A model generated the notes under the pieces. It saw only the letters and a list, made by a program, of their open reading frames with translations. It did not search any database and was not told where the DNA came from. Source: Tessaracoccus rhinocerotis (GTDB lineage Bacteria > Actinomycetota > Actinomycetes > Propionibacteriales > Propionibacteriaceae). Taken from it: a DNA stretch of 64,000 nt. Both the position numbers and the translations under genes were made by a program. The DNA lies in the NCBI RefSeq assembly GCF_007197885.1, contig NZ_VKKG01000003.1, forward strand, positions 124,001-188,000, in the 5' to 3' direction. Positions 25,258 through 33,848 of this stretch are shown piece by piece; the stretch's first letter is position 1; every line of letters begins with the position of its first letter.

Positions 25258-25599
25258 ATGGGCCGCGGCGGCAGGGAGACCTGGTGGTCGCAGTGGCCGG
25301 TGGCTATCCTGGTGGGACTCGGTGCCCTGTCCATGGTCCTGACCGGTGTGCTGCCGCTGCTGGTGTTCGCGCTGCTGGCGGGTCCCGGGAACCTGTCGTC
25401 GGGCACCGACCTCGCGCCCGAGGCCGGGCCGGGGATCGGGATCCGGATCGCGTACGTGGCCCTCGGCATCGCCCTGCTGGCGATCCCGGCCTTCGTGGTC
25501 TGGTCCGCCCGACGGCGCCTGCTCGGCTTCCTGCTGCTCGGCCTGATCGCCGCCGTGCTGGTGATGTGCTGGGGGCTCGCAATGCTGGGCATCCTCTGA
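25258..25599 (+). CDS. Small three-helix membrane protein
   Basis: 113 residues with hydrophobic segments at about 15-40, 60-80 and 86-110, and an Arg-rich cytoplasmic loop (WSARRRLLG). Its ATG immediately follows the ligase stop (TAGATG), implying translational coupling. No family recognised. A repeat element lies just downstream. Confidence 0.65.
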   Translation: MGRGGRETWWSQWPVAILVGLGALSMVLTGVLPLLVFALLAGPGNLSSGTDLAPEAGPGIGIRIAYVALGIALLAIPAFVVWSARRRLLGFLLLGLIAAVLVMCWGLAMLGIL

Positions 25600-25636
25600 C
25601 CTGGCCTCGACCCGCGGCCAGCGAGACGGCACCCCC

Positions 25637-25682
25637 GTTGGTCGAGTGGCGCCGCGAGGAACGAGCGACGCGTGTCGAGACC
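25637..25682. repeat. Single reversed copy of the GGTCTCGACACG repeat family
   Basis: On the minus strand this reads GGTCTCGACACGCGTCGC, then a variable centre, then CACTCGACCAACGG. The conserved ends match the four-unit array at 661-849 in opposite orientation. It sits between the convergent ends of the small membrane protein gene and the Gfo/Idh/MocA gene, where a bidirectional terminator would be expected. Whether it terminates transcription is inference. Confidence 0.8.
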
Positions 25683-25690
25683 AAACCCAC

Positions 25691-26764
25691 TCAGCCCCGG
25701 CCGACCACCTCGGCGTCGCGCTGGGCGGTGACTGCCAGCTCGGCCGCGCGGAACGCGTGCTCCTGGGTCATCGCGTTCTCGGTGCGGTTCAGGCAGTCCA
25801 GTACGAGCTGCCCGAAGTAGGGGAAGCCGACGGTGCCCGTGACGTCGACGTGGTGCTCGCCCTCGCCGTCGACCAGGAACACGTGCCCGCCGCCCTGTCC
25901 CGTGGCGATGTTCACGTACTTGCGGAGCTCGATGTAGCCCTCCGTGCCCAGGACGAACGTGCGGCCGTCGCCCCAGTTGCTGAGGCCGTCGGGGGTGAAC
26001 CAGTCCACGCGCAGGTAGCCGGTGGCGCCGGTGTCCATCACGACGGAGGCCTCCCCGAAGTCGTCGAGCTCCGGGTGCTCGGGGTGGGCGTGGTTCGCGA
26101 TCGCGGAATGCGTCAGCCGCGCGGAGCCTGCCCCGGCGAAGGTGAGCATCTGGTCGAACTGGTGGCTGCCGATGTCGCACAGGATGCCGCCGTAGGACGC
26201 CTTCTCGAAGAACCAGTCGGGCCGGCCCGTCCCGAGCCGGTGCGGTCCCATCCCCATCACCTGGATCACGCGGCCGATCGCGCCCCGGCCGATCAGCTGC
26301 TCGGCCATCACCGCGGCCTCGTTGTGGATCCGCTCGGAGTAGTACACGGCGTACTTTCGGCCGGTGCGGGCGGTGGCCTCGCGGGCGGCGGCGAGCTGCG
26401 CATGCGTGGTCAGGGGCGCCTTGTCCGTGAAGTAGTCCTTGCCCGCCTCCATCACGCGCAGCCCCAACGCGCACCTCTCGGACGTGACGGCGGCACCGGC
26501 GACCAGCGCGACGTCGTCGTCGGCGAGCACCTCCTCCTCGCTGCGGGCGACCGCGACGTCGGGGAAGCGCCTCCGGAAGGCCGCCGCCTTCTCCGGGTCC
26601 CGGTCGTAGACCCACTTCGGGGTGGCGCCCGCGCCGACCAGGCCTTCGGTCATGCCGTAGATGTGGCCGTGGTCCAGGTGCATCACCCCGAAGGTGAACT
26701 CGCCGGGCCCGACGACGGGGCTCGGCATCGGGTCGGGGGCGTAGGTGGCGCCGTCGGATGTCAT
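25691..26764 (-). CDS. Gfo/Idh/MocA-family oxidoreductase
   Basis: 357-residue NAD(P)-dependent sugar/inositol dehydrogenase-like protein. The second-domain substrate motif usually read EKP is DKAPL here (YFTDKAPLTT), and the catalytic region CDIGSHQFDQML matches the GCHxxD element. The Rossmann N-terminus is atypical: FGVMHLDHGHIYGMTEGL replaces the usual GxGxxG. Cytoplasmic. Stands alone, divergent from rhodanese. Substrate unknown. Confidence 0.85.
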   Translation of the reverse strand: MTSDGATYAPDPMPSPVVGPGEFTFGVMHLDHGHIYGMTEGLVGAGATPKWVYDRDPEKAAAFRRRFPDVAVARSEEEVLADDDVALVAGAAVTSERCALGLRVMEAGKDYFTDKAPLTTHAQLAAAREATARTGRKYAVYYSERIHNEAAVMAEQLIGRGAIGRVIQVMGMGPHRLGTGRPDWFFEKASYGGILCDIGSHQFDQMLTFAGAGSARLTHSAIANHAHPEHPELDDFGEASVVMDTGATGYLRVDWFTPDGLSNWGDGRTFVLGTEGYIELRKYVNIATGQGGGHVFLVDGEGEHHVDVTGTVGFPYFGQLVLDCLNRTENAMTQEHAFRAAELAVTAQRDAEVVGRG

Positions 26765-26857
26765 GGCTCAACTCCTGCTGTGTGGTTCCCCGTGGCCCCC
26801 ACCCTAGTGGTGCGGTCGCGCTTTGTTTTGGACCGGCGACGCGGCACGATTGACCGC

Positions 26858-27235
26858 ATGGGTCTGATGGATTTCCTGGGCAAGAAGCTGCCGGGTCTCG
26901 GCGTCGACGACGCCATGCTCGCGCTCAGCCGTGGAGCCGTCCTGGTGGACGTGCGCACGCAGCGCGAGTACGAGGCGGGACACGCCCCCGGCGCCCGCCC
27001 CGTCGATCCCAAGGAACTCCAGACCGACCACGTCGCTGCAATCTTCGGCGACGACCCGCTGGCCGAGCACGACGCCGCCATCATCGTCATGTGCGACAAC
27101 GGGCTGCGCTCGTCCGTGGCGGCCGCACAACTGCGTGAGAAGGGCGTGCTCGCCGAGTGCATCGCGGGCGGTCTGATCGCCTGGTCCAGGGACGGCAACC
27201 CCGTGATCCCGGGTCCGTACCGGAGGCGACGATGA
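26858..27235 (+). CDS. Single-domain rhodanese-like protein
   Basis: 125 residues with the rhodanese signature VLVDVRTQREYEAGHAPGA and the active-site Cys in VMCDNGLRSSVAA. Expected activity is sulfur transfer from thiosulfate or a persulfide donor. Starts at ATG 26858 (MGLMDFLGKK). The stop overlaps the ATG of the SGNH hydrolase (ATGA), so the two are co-translated. Confidence 0.9.
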   Translation: MGLMDFLGKKLPGLGVDDAMLALSRGAVLVDVRTQREYEAGHAPGARPVDPKELQTDHVAAIFGDDPLAEHDAAIIVMCDNGLRSSVAAAQLREKGVLAECIAGGLIAWSRDGNPVIPGPYRRRR

Positions 27236-27978
27236 ACTGGGTGCGGGCGGGAATCGTCGGCGCCGCCGTGGTGGGCCTCGGGGTCCTCGCGGCGGACTAC
27301 CTGAACGGGCGCAGGACCGTGAACCGCCACGTCGACGAGTACGCCACGCACTGGGGCAACCGCCCCACCGAGCATCCCGCCGACGTGTTGCACTACGTTG
27401 CGCTCGGCGACTCGGCGGCGCAGGGCGTGGGTGCCTCGAGGGTGGACAAGGGCTACGTCGGCCTGCTCGCCACCCGACTGTCCGAGGCGACGGGCCGTCC
27501 GGTGGCCGTCACGAACCTGTCCGTCTCCGGTGCGGTCAGCGCCGACGTCGTGCGCGACCAGCTGGCCACCTTCCGGTCCCTGCCGTTCACCCCGGACGTG
27601 GTCACCATGGACATCGGCGCGAACGACGTGATCTTTCCCCACAGCAACCTGGAGAAGTTCACGGACTCGCTGTCCACCATCCTCTCCACGGTCCCCCGTG
27701 GCAGTTTCATCGCGGACGTGCCGTGGGTGATGATCCCGGGCATGGACAGGCAGTCGGTGGCGATGGCGCAGAAGGCGGCCGAGCTGGTGGCCGAGCGCGG
27801 CCACCACCTGGTGGAGCTGCACGAGCCGTCCCGCAAGCTCGGGTACTTCCGCTACCACCGCAGTACGGCGAAGGACTGGTTCCACCCCAACGACGAGGGC
27901 TACCGGGCCTGGGCCGACGCGTTCTGGGACGCGATCGAGGCCTCGGGCGTGCTGCCCAACCTCGCGGCGTCGCGCTGA
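27232..27978 (+). CDS. SGNH/GDSL-family hydrolase with N-terminal membrane anchor
   Basis: 248-residue esterase-like protein. One hydrophobic segment at about 5-24 acts as an uncleaved anchor or signal. Block I is ALGDSAAQG (nucleophile Ser), block III DIGANDV (Asn), and block V DWFHPNDEGY (Asp-His). It should hydrolyse an ester at the cell surface; substrate not predictable. Overlaps the rhodanese gene by 4 bp. Confidence 0.9.
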   Translation: MNWVRAGIVGAAVVGLGVLAADYLNGRRTVNRHVDEYATHWGNRPTEHPADVLHYVALGDSAAQGVGASRVDKGYVGLLATRLSEATGRPVAVTNLSVSGAVSADVVRDQLATFRSLPFTPDVVTMDIGANDVIFPHSNLEKFTDSLSTILSTVPRGSFIADVPWVMIPGMDRQSVAMAQKAAELVAERGHHLVELHEPSRKLGYFRYHRSTAKDWFHPNDEGYRAWADAFWDAIEASGVLPNLAASR

Positions 27979-28061
27979 CGCCTGCTGCGGACAGCGGTCG
28001 CGCCGGGTCGTCGCGGCTGTGATTTCGCCGGGTAGCTCGGGCTCGGGTAGAGTCGGGAGTC

Positions 28062-28079
28062 GGCCGACACACGTCGGCC
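28062..28079 (+). promoter_or_regulatory. Hairpin in the rpsF leader
   Basis: Perfect 7-bp inverted repeat GGCCGAC-ACAC-GTCGGCC in the 160-bp leader before rpsF. A TAGAGT hexamer at 28048 could be the -10. Many bacteria autoregulate this operon through an S6:S18-binding leader RNA; the characteristic CCG bulge could not be placed with confidence, so this is only a candidate. Confidence 0.4.
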
Positions 28080-28138
28080 ACGCCCTCCTGCCGCGGGAAC
28101 CGCCCGTGGCCGTTAGTCCGAAGGAGGTTGGGCTGCGC

Positions 28139-28426
28139 ATGCGCAAGTACGAAGTCATGATTCTCATCGACTCAGACGTGGATGAGCGACAGGTTCCCAC
28201 CGTCGTTGACAAGCACCTCGAAACCATCACCAAGGGTGGCGGAACGGTCGACAACATCGACATCTGGGGCCGCCGTCGTCTCGCCTACGACATCAACAAG
28301 AAGTCCGAAGCCCTCTACGCCGTGGTCCAGCTCACCGCTGAGCCCGCCGTCGTCAAGGAGATGGACCGTCTCATGGGCATCGACGAGCAGATCGTCCGGA
28401 CCAAGGTTCTCCGTCTCGAGGACTGA
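28139..28426 (+). CDS. rpsF: 30S ribosomal protein S6
   Basis: 95-residue S6, which pairs with S18 on the 30S platform. Sequence [16 protein letters not shown] and the RNA-binding [20 protein letters not shown] region (landmarks [10 protein letters not shown]) are typical. Strong AAGGAGG at 28121-28127. First gene of the rpsF-ssb-rpsR-rplI operon. Confidence 0.99.
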   Translation: MRKYEVMILIDSDVDERQVPTVVDKHLETITKGGGTVDNIDIWGRRRLAYDINKKSEALYAVVQLTAEPAVVKEMDRLMGIDEQIVRTKVLRLED

Positions 28427-28560
28427 GTTTTCCACAACGATCCGTCGCCGGTGACGACCCGGGGGTACGAACTCCCAGAGTGTGGTTACCAGCTACCGCG
28501 GTCGGCCGTCAGGGCGACCCACTAGGATCGAAAGACCAATCACTCGGAAGGCAGCAAGAC

Positions 28561-29100
28561 ATGGCAGGCGAAACCCAGATCACGCTGGTCGGCAACCTCA
28601 CCGCCGACCCCGAATTGCGCTTCACCCCCAACGGTGCGGCCGTCGCGAACTTCACCGTCGCGTCGACGCCCCGCAACTTCGACCGTCAGACCAATGAATG
28701 GAAAGACGGCGAGGCCATGTTCATCAACTGTTCGGTCTGGCGCCAGTACGCCGAGAACGTTGCCGAGACCCTCTCCAAGGGGTCCCGCGTCATCGTTCAG
28801 GGGCGCCTGAAGGCACGTAGCTACGAGACCCGCGAGGGCGAGAAGCGCACCGTGTTCGAAGTTGACGTCGAAGAGGTTGGTCCCGCACTGCGTTACGCAA
28901 CGGCCAAGGTCACCCGCACCAGCGGTGGCGGCGGCGGTGGCGGCAACTGGCAGGGCAACCAGAACCAAGGCTCCCAGGGCGCCCAGGGCAACAACTCCGG
29001 ATCGCAGGACCCGTGGGGCAGCAGTGGCGGAAACGCCGGCGGCAACCGCGGTGGCAACGATCCGTGGGCACAGTCCAACGCCGAAGAGCCTCCGTTCTGA
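28561..29100 (+). CDS. ssb: Single-stranded DNA-binding protein
   Basis: 179 residues: OB fold at ~1-115 ([49 protein letters not shown]), then a Gly/Asn/Gln-rich disordered linker with runs of Gly, ending in the acidic interaction tip EEPPF. Binds ssDNA during replication and recruits repair proteins through the tip. Usual position between rpsF and rpsR. ATG at 28561 with upstream AAGGCAG-like site. Confidence 0.98.
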   Translation: MAGETQITLVGNLTADPELRFTPNGAAVANFTVASTPRNFDRQTNEWKDGEAMFINCSVWRQYAENVAETLSKGSRVIVQGRLKARSYETREGEKRTVFEVDVEEVGPALRYATAKVTRTSGGGGGGGNWQGNQNQGSQGAQGNNSGSQDPWGSSGGNAGGNRGGNDPWAQSNAEEPPF

Positions 29101-29200
29101 TCCACAGCTACAACTGGCCGAACACGGCCAGCTGGCACATTCCGTCGAAAGACGGGCTTCCAGGGTCTGACCAGGCCCAGCACACAAGGAGAGCACCACA

Positions 29201-29440
29201 ATGGCCGGTCCACAGCGCAAGCCTGTGAACAAGAAGAAGATCATGCCGGTGAAGACGACTCGCGTCGCCAACATCGACTACAAGGACACCAACACGCTGA
29301 AGCGGTTCATCTCGGAGCGGGGCAAGATCCGCGCCCGTCGAGTGACCGGACTGTCCGTCCAGGACCAGCGCAAGGTCGCCCTCGCCGTCAAGAACGCCCG
29401 TGAGGTGGCCCTGCTGCCCTACGCCTCGACCGCTCGCTGA
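29201..29440 (+). CDS. rpsR: 30S ribosomal protein S18, cysteine-free form
   Basis: 79 residues, matching S18 ([36 protein letters not shown]). The N-terminal CxxC seen in zinc-binding actinobacterial S18 is absent: the protein has no cysteine. AAGGAGAGC precedes the ATG. Incorporated on the 30S platform with S6. Confidence 0.98.
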   Translation: MAGPQRKPVNKKKIMPVKTTRVANIDYKDTNTLKRFISERGKIRARRVTGLSVQDQRKVALAVKNAREVALLPYASTAR

Positions 29441-29454
29441 TAGGAGAAGAACTC

Positions 29455-29901
29455 ATGAAGCTCATCCTCACCAGCACCGTTGACAAGCTCGGCATCGCCG
29501 GCGACGTCGTCGAGGTCAAGGACGGCTACGGCCGCAACTTCCTGCTTCCCCAGTCCAAGGCCATCCGTTGGACCAAGGGCAACGAGAAGCAGATCGAGGG
29601 CATCAAGCGCGCTCGTGACGCTCGCGAGATCCGTGGCGTCGAGCACGCCGCCGAGATCCGCAAGCAGCTCGAGGAGCTGTCCGTCTCGGTCCCCGCGAAG
29701 GTCTCCGACAAGGGACACCTGTTCGGCTCCGTCACCGCCTCCGCACTCGTGCAGGCAGTGAAGAAGGCCGGCGGCCCGTCGCTGGACAAGCGCACCGTCA
29801 GCTTCACCAAGCCGGTCAAGTCCCTCGGGGCCCACACCGCCGAGGTCAAGCTGCACCAGGCCGTCACCGCTCACGTCCCGTTCGAGGTCGTCGAGGGCTG
29901 A
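29455..29901 (+). CDS. rplI: 50S ribosomal protein L9
   Basis: 148-residue L9 with the N-terminal 23S-binding domain (MKLILTSTVDKLGIAGDVVEVKDGYGRNFLLP, signature part VKDGYGRNFLLP), the long central helix (~40-75) and C-terminal domain. Starts 14 bp after rpsR with TAGGAGAAG as ribosome binding site. Last gene of the operon; a strong terminator follows 19 bp after the stop. Confidence 0.99.
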   Translation: MKLILTSTVDKLGIAGDVVEVKDGYGRNFLLPQSKAIRWTKGNEKQIEGIKRARDAREIRGVEHAAEIRKQLEELSVSVPAKVSDKGHLFGSVTASALVQAVKKAGGPSLDKRTVSFTKPVKSLGAHTAEVKLHQAVTAHVPFEVVEG

Positions 29902-29920
29902 TCGCCCAGCAACTCCGGAG

Positions 29921-29949
29921 GACCCCCACCGTTCGCGGTGGGGGTCTTT
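29921..29949 (+). terminator. Intrinsic terminator of the rpsF-rplI operon
   Basis: Perfect 11-bp stem GACCCCCACCG / CGGTGGGGGTC (29921-29931 and 29936-29946) closed by a TTCG tetraloop and followed by TTTC. Positioned 19 bp after the rplI stop, and also between convergent genes. Confidence 0.93.
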
Positions 29950-29956
29950 CGCGTTC

Positions 29957-30358
29957 TCAGCCGCCCGCGCGCCCGTCCAGCTCGTCGACGAGTTTCTTCG
30001 GTGCCGTCATTCGGTAGGAGTCGTCCACCCACTCGGCCAGCTCGTCCCAGTCGGTCTCCTCGTCGATGTCGAACCCGAGCCAGCCGAACGGGCCGATGTA
30101 GCCGGGCACCCAGCAGGTGGGCAGTCCCCGAGCGGCCAGGCGCTCGTCCTCGGACAGCAGCAGGCACACCGACTGCGGGTGCTGCACCCACTCCCCGTCC
30201 GTCTTCGTGCTCATGCCGTAGTAGGCGAACACCTTCCTCGTGAAGAACACGGGCCGCCCGTGGGCGATCTTCTCCCCGGCCCCGGGGAGCGCCAGCGCCA
30301 GGTCCCGGAAGCGCTGCAGGTAGGGGTCGTCCTCGCTGAACCTGGGTGGGTGGGCCAC
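29957..30358 (-). CDS. MmcQ/YjbR-family protein
   Basis: 133 residues from GTG 30358 (VAHPPRFSEDD). Family landmarks: FRDLALALPGAGEKIAHGRPVFF, WLGFDIDEETDWDELAEWVDDSYRM and the closing TAPKKLVDEL. Three bases separate its start from the upstream VOC gene stop, so the two are co-transcribed. Function of the family is not settled. Confidence 0.82.
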   Translation of the reverse strand: MAHPPRFSEDDPYLQRFRDLALALPGAGEKIAHGRPVFFTRKVFAYYGMSTKTDGEWVQHPQSVCLLLSEDERLAARGLPTCWVPGYIGPFGWLGFDIDEETDWDELAEWVDDSYRMTAPKKLVDELDGRAGG

Positions 30359-30360
30359 TG

Positions 30361-30765
30361 CTACTGCCCCCGCTCGGCCGGGAGGGTGTAGAACTCGAGC
30401 GCGATGTCGTCGGGGCCGCGGAAGGCGATCAGTCGCCCGCTCAGACCGTTCGCGGCAGGGGATCGGGTGACGCCGAGCTGGTCCAGTCGCTCGCCCCAGG
30501 CATCGAGCTCGGCGTCGGTGACGGCGAAGCTCAGGTGGTCCAGCCCAACCCGCCGTTCGTCGAAGCCCGCCGGGTCGGCGTCGCCGTGGTTGATGAAGGT
30601 CACCATCACCGAACCGCGCTTGCTGAGTGCCTTGTCGAGGCCGTTGTGCTCCAGCCGCGTCAGGAGGCGGAACCCCAGCACGCGGTTGAACCACTCTGCA
30701 GCGGCCCCGACGTCCGTGACGGTCAGGGTGACGTGGTGGATGCCGTGGATCTCGGGTTCCGTCAT
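30361..30765 (-). CDS. VOC-family protein (glyoxalase/dioxygenase superfamily)
   Basis: 134-residue vicinal-oxygen-chelate fold protein: GIHHVTLTVTDVGAAAEWFNRVLGF in the first beta-alpha-beta-beta-beta unit and GLDHLSFAVTDAELDAW in the second, with metal-ligand candidates His10/11 and the late Glu in ALEFYTLP. Probably a metal-dependent small-molecule enzyme or resistance protein. Adjacent to a YjbR gene. Confidence 0.87.
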   Translation of the reverse strand: MTEPEIHGIHHVTLTVTDVGAAAEWFNRVLGFRLLTRLEHNGLDKALSKRGSVMVTFINHGDADPAGFDERRVGLDHLSFAVTDAELDAWGERLDQLGVTRSPAANGLSGRLIAFRGPDDIALEFYTLPAERGQ

Positions 30766-30803
30766 GTGGCGAATCCTACGTACCGGTGCGGCATGCTGGG
30801 GCC

Positions 30804-31382
30804 ATGACGCGAATCAATTGGGCAGATGGCACCTGGACGCACGAACCCGTGGCGGTGAAGCAGGACGGTGACGCGCTCGTGGTGGAGGCCGCCGAGGGCA
30901 GCGACGCCTGGCGCCACACCAGCTACGGCTTCGTGCACGACTCCGAGCACGCGCTCGTCGTGCCGTTCCCGCAGGACCATGCCATGGAGGTGGAGATCGC
31001 CGTCGACTTCTCCGAGCAGTTCGACCAGGCAGGCATCTTCCTGCGCCAGGACGAGGAGCACTGGGTGAAGGCGGGCGTCGAGTACGCGGACGGCCTGCTC
31101 CAGGCCGGCGCCGTGGTCACGTGGCCCCGCTCGGACTGGTCCGTGGCCCCCGTCCCGGACTGGAACGGCCGACGCGTCACCATCCGCGCCTCCCGCACCG
31201 GCGACGCCGTCACCATCAGGGCCCGCCGCGACGACGAGTCGTGGCAGTTCCTGCGCGTCATCCCCGTCCCCGAGGCGGCGGAGCTGAACGCCGGCCCGCT
31301 CGCCTGCGCCCCCACCCGGGCGGGCCTGCGCGTGCGCTTCCTGGACTGGCGCCTCACCGCCGCCGACGACTCGCTCCACTGA
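30804..31382 (+). CDS. DUF1349 domain protein
   Basis: 192 residues of the DUF1349 (concanavalin A-like lectin/glucanase fold) type. Typical core is VDFSEQFDQAGIFLRQDEEHWVKAGVEY (landmarks QAGIFLRQDEEHW). No signal peptide. ATG 30804; a closer upstream ATG (30793) is out of frame. Followed 13 bp later by nucleoside hydrolase. Biochemical role unknown. Confidence 0.85.
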   Translation: MTRINWADGTWTHEPVAVKQDGDALVVEAAEGSDAWRHTSYGFVHDSEHALVVPFPQDHAMEVEIAVDFSEQFDQAGIFLRQDEEHWVKAGVEYADGLLQAGAVVTWPRSDWSVAPVPDWNGRRVTIRASRTGDAVTIRARRDDESWQFLRVIPVPEAAELNAGPLACAPTRAGLRVRFLDWRLTAADDSLH

Positions 31383-31395
31383 GCAGGCGCACGCG

Positions 31396-32352
31396 ATGAC
31401 GCGGACACCGATACCAGTGGTGCTGGACGTGGACACCGGCGTCGACGACGCCCTGGCCCTGATGCTCGCCGTCCGGCATCCCGCCCTCGACGTGCGGGCG
31501 GTGACGTGCGTGGCGGGCAACGCGTCGCTGGAGCAGGTCGTGGACAACACCCTCGCCGTGCTCGAGCTCTCCGGCGCGGGCCCGGTCCCGGTTGCGGCGG
31601 GTATGTCGACGCCCCTCGTGGAGCCCGCCCGCAGCGCCGGCCACGTCCACGGCGGCAACGGACTGGCCGACCTGGCCCGCCCGGCCCACGGGCGCCGAGT
31701 CGAGCCCGTGCACGCGGTCGAACTGCTCCGCGCCACGCTGGAGGCCACCTCCGAGGCCGTGACCCTGATCGCGCTCGCGCCCCTGACCAACATCGCCGTC
31801 CTGCTCCGGATGTACCCACGGCTCGCCGAGCGCATCGCCGGCATCACAATGATGGGCGGCGCCATCTTCGTCGGCAACGCCACCCCGTCGGCCGAGTTCA
31901 ACGTCTGGCACGACCCGGAGGCCGCCGAGATCGTGCTCGGCTGTGGGCTGCCCGTGACGATGTACGGACTCGAGCCGTTCCGGAGGGTGACGTGCGACGC
32001 GGATGACATCGCGCGGCTCCGCGCCGCCGGGGATCCCCTGCGGCGCACCGCCGGGGACCTGCTCGCCCACCTGGACGGCGTCACCGGGGAGGATGCCTCC
32101 GGCGGCCGCGTCGTCGGGATCGGCGACGCGGGCGCCGTTTGCGCAGTGATCGACCCGGAGGGTGTGACGAGGCGTCGCGCGCCGGTGTCGGTGTCCCTGG
32201 CTCCGGGGATCACCCGCGGCCGCACCGTCGTCGACCTGCGGACCAGCACCGACACGGCACGCCCGGCAGAGGAACCCGACGGCCCCGTCGAGGTGGTCAC
32301 GGACGTGGACGGCGCCCGCTACCGGAGGCTTTTCCTCGAAGCCCTGGCCTGA
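31396..32352 (+). CDS. Inosine-uridine-preferring nucleoside hydrolase family protein
   Basis: 318 residues; hydrolyses ribonucleosides to ribose and base using a calcium centre. The N-terminal Asp cluster VVLDVDTGVDDALAL, the LAPLTNIA motif, GGAIFVGNATPSAEFNVWHDPEAA (landmark EFNVWHDPEA) and the late GDAGAVCAV with Asp ligand are present. Cytoplasmic purine/pyrimidine salvage. Co-directional with DUF1349 upstream. Confidence 0.92.
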   Translation: MTRTPIPVVLDVDTGVDDALALMLAVRHPALDVRAVTCVAGNASLEQVVDNTLAVLELSGAGPVPVAAGMSTPLVEPARSAGHVHGGNGLADLARPAHGRRVEPVHAVELLRATLEATSEAVTLIALAPLTNIAVLLRMYPRLAERIAGITMMGGAIFVGNATPSAEFNVWHDPEAAEIVLGCGLPVTMYGLEPFRRVTCDADDIARLRAAGDPLRRTAGDLLAHLDGVTGEDASGGRVVGIGDAGAVCAVIDPEGVTRRRAPVSVSLAPGITRGRTVVDLRTSTDTARPAEEPDGPVEVVTDVDGARYRRLFLEALA

Positions 32353-32378
32353 CGGGGGCACGCCGGTAGGGTCGAGGC

Positions 32379-33119
32379 ATGAGGATCATCATCATCGGAG
32401 GACATGGACAGGTGGCCCTGTTGGCCGCTCCGCTCCTGGTGGGGGTGGGTCACCAGGTGACGTCGGTGATCAGGTCCGAGGAACAGGTGGCCGACGTCGA
32501 GGCCACGGGGGCGACGGCGCTCGTCGCGGACATCGAGAGCCTCGGCCGCGACGCGATTGGGGGGCTCGTCCGGGGTCACGACGCCGTGGTCTGGTCCGCG
32601 GGGGCCGGCGGTGGCAATCCGCAACGCACCTACGCCGTCGACAGGGACGCCGCCATCCGGACCATCGACGCGGCCCAGGCCGAGGGCGCTGACAGGTTCA
32701 TCATGGTGTCCTACGCCGGCGCCGGCCGCGACGACGTACCCCAGGACAGTTCCTTCCGCCCGTACGCCGAGGCGAAGGCCGACGCCGACGGCCACCTGCG
32801 CAGGTCCGAGCTGGTGTGGACCATTCTCGGTCCCGGAAGGCTGACGCTCGAGGAGGGGTCGAACCACATCGAGTTCGGCAACCACGTCACCGGGGGCGAC
32901 ACCTCGCGCGCGAACGTGGCGCAGATGATCCTCGCCACGGTGGGTCGCACCGACCTCGCCGGCACCAAGATCGACTTCCGCGACGGCAACATCGCCATCG
33001 ACGAGGCCGTCGAGATGATGGCCCGCGAGTTGGCAGGCGACCCGGTCTCCCATGTTCGCGAGGGGTTCCCCAAGCCGTTCCCGGAGCCGCCCGTGCCGGA
33101 CGACCTCACCGGGCGCTGA
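32379..33119 (+). CDS. NAD(P)-binding atypical short-chain dehydrogenase (NAD-dependent epimerase-like)
   Basis: 246-residue Rossmann-fold protein, IIIIGGHGQVALLAAPLL at the N-terminus (GGxGxx dinucleotide site), resembling YwnB/YhfK-type SDR proteins. The canonical YxxxK appears as PYAEAKADAD (Tyr and Lys four apart). Role unknown; the adjacent gene at 33198 encodes a second, different Rossmann protein. Confidence 0.85.
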   Translation: MRIIIIGGHGQVALLAAPLLVGVGHQVTSVIRSEEQVADVEATGATALVADIESLGRDAIGGLVRGHDAVVWSAGAGGGNPQRTYAVDRDAAIRTIDAAQAEGADRFIMVSYAGAGRDDVPQDSSFRPYAEAKADADGHLRRSELVWTILGPGRLTLEEGSNHIEFGNHVTGGDTSRANVAQMILATVGRTDLAGTKIDFRDGNIAIDEAVEMMARELAGDPVSHVREGFPKPFPEPPVPDDLTGR

Positions 33120-33167
33120 CGCTGCGTCGCTGAACTCGGGTCGGGTCCAGACAACCTGTACAGTCGT

Positions 33168-33183
33168 GGTTGAGTCTTCAACT
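33168..33183. promoter_or_regulatory. Palindrome upstream of NAD(P)-binding protein gene
   Basis: GTTGA-GTCT-TCAAC (33169-33182) lies 15 bp before the ATG of the next gene and just upstream of its GGAGGAA Shine-Dalgarno. Similar TTGA-N4-TCAA palindromes are bound by MarR/HxlR-type regulators; the regulator is not in the window. Confidence 0.4.
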
Positions 33184-33197
33184 ATTGGAGGAATGGA

Positions 33198-33839
33198 ATG
33201 GCACGGATCACAGTCATCGGTGGCACCGGGTACGCAGGCAGGGGGATCGTCGAGGCGGCGGTCGAACGGGGTCACGAAGTGACCTCCTACAGCCGCCACC
33301 TGCCCGAGGACCGACTCGACGGCGTCGAGTACAGGACCGGTTCGTTCGCCGAGGAGGACGTCGCCCGTGAGGCCGTCGACGGCTCCGACGTGGTGGTGGT
33401 GGCGGTTCCGCCGCGCGGGGAGATGGTGGGACGAGTCGGCGGCGCGATCGCGCAGCTGGCCTCGATCGCACAGGATTCCGGGGCCCGGCTCGGCGTGGTC
33501 GGAGGTGCCGCGTCGCTGAGGGTGGCACCGGACGGGCCGCGGATCCTGGACGGCGACGTCCCGGCGGAGCTCAAGCCAGAGATGCTCGAGATGGCCCAGG
33601 TGCTCTCCGACCTGCGGGCCGCGGACGAGGCCCTGGACTGGTTCTACTTCAGCCCCGCAGGTGGCTTCGGCTCGTTCGCGCCGGGGGAGACCACCGGCAA
33701 GTACCGTCTCGGCGGCGAGGTCCTCGTGACCGACGCCCAGGGCAACTCGAACCTCTCCGCCGGTGACCTCGGAATCGCGATCCTGGACGAGATCGAGAAG
33801 CCGGCCCACCGTCGCGAACGGTTCACCGCCGCCTACTGA
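33198..33839 (+). CDS. NAD(P)H-binding NmrA-like protein
   Basis: 213 residues, MARITVIGGTGYAGRGIVEAAVERGHEV (Rossmann GGTGYAG) and FYFSPAGGFGSFAPGE near the active site. Resembles atypical SDR5/NmrA-like flavin- or NAD(P)H-binding proteins. Strong GGAGGAATGG before the ATG and a palindrome just upstream suggest inducible expression. Converges on GH4 with a 9-bp gap. Confidence 0.86.
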   Translation: MARITVIGGTGYAGRGIVEAAVERGHEVTSYSRHLPEDRLDGVEYRTGSFAEEDVAREAVDGSDVVVVAVPPRGEMVGRVGGAIAQLASIAQDSGARLGVVGGAASLRVAPDGPRILDGDVPAELKPEMLEMAQVLSDLRAADEALDWFYFSPAGGFGSFAPGETTGKYRLGGEVLVTDAQGNSNLSAGDLGIAILDEIEKPAHRRERFTAAY

Positions 33840-33848
33840 GCCGATCCC

